This document shows positions 57,680-64,000 of a stretch of 64,000 nucleotides of DNA, piece by piece. Each line of letters starts with the position of its first letter. Position 1 is the first letter of the stretch. This DNA comes from Zingiber officinale (lineage: Eukaryota > Streptophyta > Magnoliopsida > Zingiberales > Zingiberaceae): assembly GCF_018446385.1 (NCBI RefSeq), contig NC_055996.1, positions 126,081,750-126,145,749 of the forward strand. The letters are read 5' to 3'. The notes beneath the pieces were generated by a model. That model was not told the DNA's origin. It did no database searches and was given only the letters and a program-made list of their open reading frames with translations. Position numbers and translations under genes: made by a program.

Positions 57680-58015
57680 TTATAGTCGTCATTCGACTGT
57701 TGGTGGAGACCTGGGTTTTAGGTCGCCTCTCGACTGCTGATGGAGACACGCGTTTAACGTCACCGCTCAATGATTTATTGTAGACTAGCATTTAACGTCG
57801 CCGCTCGACGGTTGGTGGAGACTAGGGTTTAAGGTCGCCGCTCGATCGCTGGTGGAGATGAGGGTTTAGGGTTGTCAATCGACCGTTGGTGGGGATAAGA
57901 GTTTAACGTCGCCGCTCAACGATCTGATGTAATCCCGGGTTTAAGGTTGCCGCTCGACTGTCGTGATGAACTCGTGTTTAAGGTCGCCGCTCGACCGTTT
58001 ACGGAGATGCACTTG
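57680..58015. repeat. Tandem array, unit about 36-40 bp, about nine diverged copies
   Basis: Units contain 'gtttaaggtcgccgctcgac' followed by 'gttggtggaga'. The array lies between the antisense ORF and integrase of T2, a non-coding position where Tat elements often carry tandem repeats. Confidence 0.85.
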
Positions 58016-58105
58016 TAGGAAGTCTTCGCTTTTTATTCATGGGTTTCCTTGCATTCGAAAGGCATGCAAAGAATACAAAGAATACAGTATTCACTCGCGC
58101 ACCTC

Positions 58106-59308
58106 TCATCCAACCCTGTAAGGTTGAAGATAGTTCACGCTCCATGGCCTCTCAAGTTTCCTTCCTTCTTCGTCCTCTAAATAGTAGGCGTCCGAACAGA
58201 ACTTTTGGACGACCTTGAACGACCCTGCCCATGGTGCTTCGAGCTTGGCGACGTCGCCGACTGGCTTTACTTTCTTCCAGACAAAATCACCGACTTGGAA
58301 GGATCTTGGGATCACTCGTCGGTTGTAGTTCTGTTTCATTTGCTGTCGGTACGCCGTTATTCGAATGGTGGCTTTTGCCCGCGCTTCGTCCACCAAGTCG
58401 AGCTCCATCAGCCTCCATTCGGCGTTCCCTTCATCGTAGAGCTGCACCCGATCGAATTCCACTCCGACCTCCACGAGGACAACTATTTCGCTGTCGTACA
58501 CCAACTGGAATGGGGTTACGTCGGTCGCCTCCTTCGGAGTCATGCGAAGAGCCCACAACACACTGAGGAGCTCGTTGACCCAGCTGCCTCCCATATGGTC
58601 GAGCTGAGCGCGCAAGACTATGAGGATCTCCTGATTGACGACTTCAGCTTGCCTGTTACCCTGAGGGTAGGCCACTGAGGTGAAGGCTTGCTGAATGTCA
58701 TAACCTTCATATCATTCTATAAGCTCTCGACCGGTGAATTGCCTTCCATTATCACACACGAGTTGGCGTGGGATTCCTAACCGACAAATAATGTTCTGTA
58801 AAATAAATTTGGTGACCATCTGTTCGGTGATTCTTGCAAGCAGCTCGGCTTCTACCCACTTCGAGAAATAGTCCACCACAACGAGTAGAAACTTCCGCTG
58901 ACCGATCGCCATGGGAAAAGGCTCGACAATGTCCATGCCCCATTGGTTGAACTGGCATGATACAGTGGACACTTTCATTTCCTCAGTCGCCCGGTGCGGC
59001 ATGTTGTGATACTTTTGGCAGGACAAGCAGGTGACCACCGCCCGAGCGGCATCCTCCTAGAGGGTTGGCCAGAAATATCCGGCCAGGAGTATCTTACGGG
59101 CTAGCACTTGGCTGCCCGAGTGACCTTCGCAAGAGCCTTGGTGCACCTCCTTCAGGATGTACTTGACGTCTTCCGATCCAACGCACTTGAAGAGGGGCCT
59201 AGAGAAAGCTTTCTTGTAGAGCTGATCCCCGATCAAGGTGAACCGCCCGACACTCTTCTTCAGCAAGAGAGCTTCTTCCATATCAGTAGGTGTAGCTCCC
59301 GACGACAT
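58106..59308 (-). pseudogene. T2 integrase
   Basis: The minus strand starts with the zinc-binding region (VHQGSCEGHSG...LSCQKYHN). A catalytic core follows: WGMDIVEPFP, VCDNGRQFTG and NRQAEVVNQE supply the D,D,E triad. The C-terminal stretch holds QVGDFVWKKVKP and ends LQPYRVG. A TGA replaces a Trp after RELIE near 58709, and another stop separates the zinc region from the core near 59055. The acidic residues are intact. It is downstream of RNase H as in other Ty3/gypsy elements. Confidence 0.85.
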
Positions 59309-59329
59309 GAACTCTGTCAGGGTCGTCCT

Positions 59330-60172
59330 CTAGTCGTCCAGGAAGGTTATTCCCTCCATCTGATCGATGTGCACCACAAGTGAGACTTGCTCGATTGACT
59401 GACCTATGACAATCAACATTAACAAACTGGCTAGCTTTGCCAACTCATCCACCGCCTGGTTATCCGATCGGAGGATCTTTTGTATAACGACCTCCTGGAA
59501 GTCAGCCTTCAGCTTTTGGAAAGCCTCTGCATAGAGCCTCAACCATGTGTTGCTTATCTCGAAGGTCCCGGATAGCTGCTGGACGACGAGCTGGGAGTCC
59601 GAGTGAATGAGGACTTTAACTACTCCCACGTACCGAGCTGTTTGTAGGTCGGCTATCAGCGCCTCATACTCTGCTTCGTTGTTAGTGGCTCGACAGTCCA
59701 ATCGAACAGATAGCTGCATCCGGTCATCCCGTGGTGGGATAAGCAATATGCTGATTCTGATGCCCTGCCAGGTGGACGAGCAATCCATATATATCTTCCA
59801 TGTTGCTGCCGGCTCATCACTTTGGACTTCTGTGATAAAATCCGCCAAGGCCTGAGTCTTGATCGTCGATCGAGGTTGATACTGAATATCAAACTCACTG
59901 AACTCTATCGTCCACTTAGTCAGCCGTCCGGACGCCTCCGGATTGAGGAGGACTCTTCCCAAAGTACTATTAGTCATCACTATCATTAAGTGCGCTAGGA
60001 AGTACGGGCGAAGCCTCCGCGCGACGAGTACTAATGTATAAGTAAACTTTTTGAGACCAGTGTAGCGGGACTCAATATATTTTAATAGGTGGCTCAAAAA
60101 ATGCACAGGTTGCTGCTCTGGGCCGTTCTGCCTAACTAGAGCTGACCTGACCGCATGCTCATTAGATGACAA
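59330..60172 (-). pseudogene. T2 RNase H region
   Basis: An open stretch of 280 codons. The first part is the RT-RNase H connection (VHFLSHLLKYIESRYTGLKK). A second RNase H-like domain follows with YMDCSST, NNEAEYEAL and HSDSQLVVQQL, covering the expected Asp, Glu and Asp. The double arrangement is usual for Tat elements. The frame runs on into the linker before integrase. Confidence 0.8.
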
Positions 60173-60179
60173 GTAAATC

Positions 60180-61270
60180 CAAGTGGCTCACCCACAACTG
60201 GCTTTGCTAACATAAGTAGTGAGTTCAGATACTCCTTCAGTTCCTCCAGCGCTCGGTCGTACTCAGCGTCCCATTGGAATTTTGTAGCCCGGCGCAGTAT
60301 CTTGAAGAATGGTAGGCTTCAATCGGACGACTTGGATATGAACCTGGATAGCGCCGTGCTCCGACTGGTCAGCCTCTGAGCTTCCTTCAAATTCTGAGGT
60401 GGAAGCGTGTTCTGCAAAGCTTGAACCTTGCTCGAATTGACTTCGATGCCCCGTTCGGTTATGATGTAGCCCAGGAAGTACCCGCTCTTCACGCTGAACA
60501 GACACTTGCTTGGGTTCATCTTTATTTTGTATGTCCTTAGCATCCGGTAAGTCTCATCAATATCTGTGCATAGGTCAGCAACTCAGAAGGATTTAATCAG
60601 TATGTCGTTGACATATACCTCAATATTTCGGTTGATTTGCCATCGGAACACCCTATTCATTAGTGTCTAGTAGGTGGCTCCGGCGTTCTTCAGTTCGAAC
60701 GACATGACGTTGTAGCAATATGTCCCATCGGCCATAATGAAGCTGACCTTCTCTTGATCCTTTTGGGCGAGCGACACTTGGTGATACCCTTGATACCCGT
60801 CGAGCATGCAGATGAGCTCACAACCCACCGTTGAGTCCACCATTTGATCTATCCTAGGCAGGAGATAGAAGTCCTTTGGGCATGCCTTGTTAAGATCACG
60901 GAAGTCGATGCAGACCCGCTATTTATTGCCCAGCTTGGAGACTAGCACAACATTAGCTAGCCAGCTCGGTAATTGGACTTCCGTGATATGACCGGCCTCT
61001 AGTAGCTTCTCTATCTCCACCCGGATGATCGCGTTCTACTTCACGCTGAAGTCCCTTTTCCTTTATTTGACCGGCCGAACGTCCGGTCGGACGTTAAGCT
61101 CGTGCTGAGACACGCACAGGGAGATGCCGGGCAACTCATGTGTCAACCAGGCACACACATCGTGATTCTGTTTGAGGCAAGCGATCAGCTCTGCCTTCTT
61201 CTCTTCCTCTAAGTCGACGACGACGAAGGTTGTGGCTTCCGACCGGTTCGGGTGGATCTAGACCTTCTCC
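60180..61270 (-). pseudogene. T2 reverse transcriptase, broken
   Basis: The minus strand shows RDLNKACPKDFYLLPRID, LDGYQGYHQV, FIMADGTYCYNVMSF, then YVNDILIKS where the catalytic YVDD should be, and MNPSKCLFSVKSGYFLGYII. Stops interrupt after AGATY, after LIKSF and after SKSSD. The Asp-to-Asn change in the metal-binding motif would abolish polymerase activity even without the stops. Confidence 0.8.
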
Positions 61271-61319
61271 TTTTCTTCATATACTTAAGTGGGAGGTTTT
61301 TTGGTGATAGCATTTACCT

Positions 61320-61800
61320 CTAGCTGTTTAGTCTTCTGAGCGTCTTTGGCTTCGTCTTTACCATCTCTACATAGCAGCGCCGAGTGGCCAGTTGGTCGCC
61401 CTTGACCTCGCCAACTTGATCATCCACTGAGAACTTTATCTTCTGGCAGTAAGTTGACGCTACTGCCCGGAACTCGTTGAGTGCTGGTCGGTCTAAGATG
61501 ACGCTATAGGCTGATGGTGCGTCCACCACTATGAAGTTGGTGGTCCGGGTCCTCCTCAATGACTCTTCTCCCAGGGAGATAGCCATCCTAGCTTGGTCGA
61601 TCGGCAAAACTTCGTTTCTTGTGAATCCATAGAGTGGGGTGGCCATGAGCAGCAGCTCGCTTCGATCGATTTGCAGTTGATCGAACGCCTTCTTAAAAAT
61701 GATGTTCACCGAACTCCCCGTGTAGGCGAAGGTCCGGTGAATTGTGTAGTTGGCGATCACCGCTCGCATGATCAAAGCATCATCATGAGAGATCTTGACT
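61320..61800 (-). pseudogene. T2 aspartic protease with lost catalytic aspartate
   Basis: The minus strand reads VIANYTIHRTFAYTGSSVN; family members have DTGSSV here, so the catalytic Asp is Tyr (GAC to TAC). The rest is ordinary: LYGFT, IVVDAPSAYSVILDRPAL. It lies between gag and reverse transcriptase. Confidence 0.8.
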
Positions 61801-61989
61801 CCTTACAAACCGCTGGGGCTGAAGCTGATCTGGGGGTCGTCGACTCTCTCCTTGCTGCATCCGATGACGTGGATTTCTAACCGCCGAGCGTGCAACTTTC
61901 GGGCTCGGTTGGAGTCATCGCCGGTCGGCCCTCCGGCGATCATGCCTATCTCTCATCGGAAAGCATTATTCCTATTTTCTTCTTCCCGA

Positions 61990-63344
61990 ATGGATGGTCT
62001 ATCTCACTCGGCTGGGGCACGGGACGAATCGGTGTCTTCCCTCCGGCTGATGTTGGTGATGGTGATGGTGCTCGGGCGCCCTTCTTTCATCCCAATGCTC
62101 AGGGGATCTATGTCGTGGTCGTCGATCGGGAGAAGGTGATCGGTGGCGGTATTCTTTTGTAGCTGGTCGACTGACAATCGGTGTCAGTCCTCGGCAATCC
62201 CGCATGTTATACATCGCCGATTGGTGGAATGAACAAAACATAGGTCCATACCTTGCCCTTCGATGCCTTAGGCCGATCGGATGCCACATGCTGCATTGCA
62301 TGTGCCCTAGTCTCCTGGTGCGGCCATGCTCCTTCAGCCCTCGGCCCTTTGGGCGACAGATAGCTTATTCTCGGTCGGTGTCATATTCTCGGTCGGCGCC
62401 TCCTTCCTTCTGGCTGCTTGGGCTTCTTCTATGTTGATATACTCGTTGGCCTTCTTGAGCATGTGGTCGAAGTCCCTAGGCGACTTCTTGATGAGTGACT
62501 GGAAGAAATCTCTCTCGATGAGCCCCTGGGTGAAGGCATTCATCATGGTCTCGAACGAGATCGAGGGGATGCCCATGGCTACTTGGTTGAAGCGCTGGAT
62601 GTATGCTCGGAGCGATTCCTTGGGCCCTTGCTTCAGGGTGAAGAGGCTGACGCTTGCCTTCTGGTAGTGTCGGCTACTAGCGAAGTGGTGTTGGAATGCA
62701 TCTTGGAAATCCTTGAAGCTTCGTATCGAGCCGTCCGACAACCTTCTAAACCAATGTTGCGCCGATCCGGAGAGAGTCATGAGAAAGACTCTACACTTCA
62801 CTCCATCCGTGTACTGGTGTAGCATAGCTTCATTATCGAACCGATCCAGATGATTATCTAGGTCAGTTGATCCGTTGTATGTTCCGATCGTCAACGGGGT
62901 GTAGAGTTGGGGCAGAGGGTCTTGTAAGATCTCCTCTGAGAACTGCCTGTTGATCCGCTCGAGGGGCGTGTTGCTTCGGGGTGCTTTGCCTTTCTGTGCG
63001 TCCCGAATGGGAGCATCGTCCGAAGACGATCCTCGCTTCTGATGCGCTTGGGCTATCTCCGAGGGGGTTTGAAACAGAGCTCGATGGAAGGGGATCAGCG
63101 CGGGCGACGCTTCCCCCTGGGTGTCAGTCGGCCTTCGGTTCTGCCCCCATACGGAGAGTTGCTTCGCTCGGTCTTCTTGCCCCACCCACCTATCGGTCGT
63201 CGATGTTGCAAGTTGCGGTGCTAGTCGATCGGCTAGCGCCTATTGTTGTTGTTGTTATATCATTTTCGCTGCCCGTGCTTGCACGAGCATCTCCAGCTCC
63301 TCCTGAGTGAGCGTCACAGTGGTTAGTCGTCCAGCATCTTCCAT
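61990..63344 (-). pseudogene. T2 gag
   Basis: The likely ATG is at 63344 (MEDAGRLTTVTLTQEELEML), followed by two in-frame stops near 63255. From 63185 the frame is open to 62334 and holds the Gag core: LYTPLTIGTYNGSTDLDNHL, FLMTLSGSAQHWFRRL, LIKKSPRDFDHMLKK. A shifted frame at 62301-61999 contributes a zinc-finger-like YGPMFCSFHQSAMYNMRDC and a His/Arg-rich tail. Gag builds the particle; this copy cannot be translated whole. Confidence 0.85.
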
Positions 63345-63369
63345 CTTCTCAGCTCGGATTCAGGTGACC

Positions 63370-63388
63370 TTCCCACAGATGGCGCCAA
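63370..63388 (-). other. T2 primer-binding site
   Basis: On the minus strand TTTGGCGCCATCTGTGGGA lies ten bases inside the 5' LTR. This is the standard site of plant Tat elements. Confidence 0.85.
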
Positions 63389-63397
63389 ATATGATCA

Positions 63398-64000
63398 TGT
63401 CCGAAAGTCGAAGAGATGGATGCTGGGGGCGTGGCGCTCCTGCTGACCTCCTGTGGACTTCGCTTCTGCCTACAACACAAGCAACGTCAGTGCCGAGCCA
63501 GGGAAGGAATCCCCGGTGATGGCCCTCCAACGCTCAAGTCAGTCTCCGACGAAGCAAGAAGAAGAAGAAACGAGAACTGTAGCGCAATAGTAGAAATTGC
63601 GTGTAAAACATACCTCCGCCGATGCTTGGGCCCCCCTTTATATAGAGCTCCAGGAGTACGCGCATGCTTCCCAAGGCGAGTACGCATCTCAAAGCTTTCT
63701 TTGAAAAGACGTGTCAATTAAGTGTCCTTGACACAGTATCTTAACAGGTCGATCATATCTCTAAAGTGATAGTGGAAGCTTCGGCGGTACGATCCTCTGT
63801 CTGACCATACCGCCTGTCAGCGACACTATCTCCCAGAAGGATGTCGAAAGATACTGTTGTGCCCGTTGCTTGGTTGAGCGGAATAGCCGCTCGGCCGGAA
63901 GTCCACTACTCGTGTACTGTCTGCTGTCGGACCGAGCGGGATAGCTGCTCGACCGGAAGCTCACTGTCCGCGTGCGCGACTGATGTTGAGTATGCTGCTC
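63398..64000 (-). repeat. T2 5' LTR, truncated by the window edge
   Basis: It starts TGTCCGAAAGTCGAAG (plus strand) and runs off the window. It has a minus-strand TATA box near 63636-63646. It carries about one fewer 'gagcgg..tagc.gctcg.ccgg' unit than the left LTR over the same span, so the LTR is length-variable. Confidence 0.85.

Larger units (their letters stand above)
35745..64000 (-). mobile_element. Tat-type Ty3/gypsy retrotransposon, outer shell of a three-level nest (element T2, runs off the right edge)
   Basis: The left (3') LTR is split into 35745-35874 and 53715 to about 54433 by the Athila-like element. The right (5') LTR starts at 63398 and is cut by the window end. Between them on the minus strand lie gag, protease, reverse transcriptase, RNase H and integrase, in Ty3/gypsy order, then a 36-40-bp tandem array and an antisense ORF. 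The 130-bp distance from LTR start to the insertion point equals 63398-63527 in the intact right LTR. The protease lacks its aspartate, reverse transcriptase has YVND instead of YVDD, and stops are frequent, so the copy is dead. Confidence 0.85.

Noticed and set aside
57680..58015. CRISPR-like spacing of repeats
   Set aside because: Diverged tandem units without spacers, within a plant retrotransposon.
58205..58678. Plus-strand frame of 157 codons, and others at 61593-62667
   Set aside because: Antisense shadows of T2 integrase, protease and gag.

Overview
The window looks like repeat-rich nuclear DNA of a flowering plant, probably a monocot with a large genome. The three host genes have plant-specific architectures: a five-exon GH5 endo-beta-mannanase, a STIG1-type cysteine-rich secreted protein and an intronless VQ-motif protein. 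Two of them are strongly GC-rich inside AT-rich surroundings, as in many monocot genes. Some repeat families resemble those of Zingiberales, but the species cannot be fixed from the sequence alone.

Layout. 1-4240: no host gene; a Tat-type solo LTR (389-1250) and a second LTR-like block (1268-1930). 4241-6036 (-): mannanase-family gene whose acid/base glutamate and one active-site histidine are replaced. 6905-13857: a long inverted repeat (two arms of about 0.86 kb, 9-bp target duplication, Mutator-like) opened by two solo LTRs only 15 bp apart. 13873-14344: a tandem pair of SINEs. 14345-23990: AT-rich spacer with a Tat-type solo LTR, a MITE-like element with a GC-rich core, a Sirevirus-type solo LTR and a SINE with a 17-bp duplication. 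23991-24425 (+): STIG1-like gene. 24900-25296: copia reverse-transcriptase remnant. 25297-33054 (-): Tat element with gag and an antisense ORF but no pol. 34167-34844 (+): VQ gene. 35745 to the right edge: a three-level nest.

The nest is a minus-strand Tat retrotransposon (35745 to beyond 64000). Its left LTR was opened by a plus-strand Athila-like composite with three LTRs (35875-53709, target duplication CCCTC). The gag-like ORF of that composite was in turn opened by a copia element (37498-47434, target duplication AGGTT). All autonomous-looking elements carry stops, frameshifts or lost catalytic residues.

The host genes are not an operon or cluster and have no evident functional link. 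The points most worth a second look are the mannanase homologue with two altered active-site residues, the 1.8-kb foldback (a potential long-hairpin small-RNA source), and the antisense ORF with a short intron at the same place in two diverged Tat elements.
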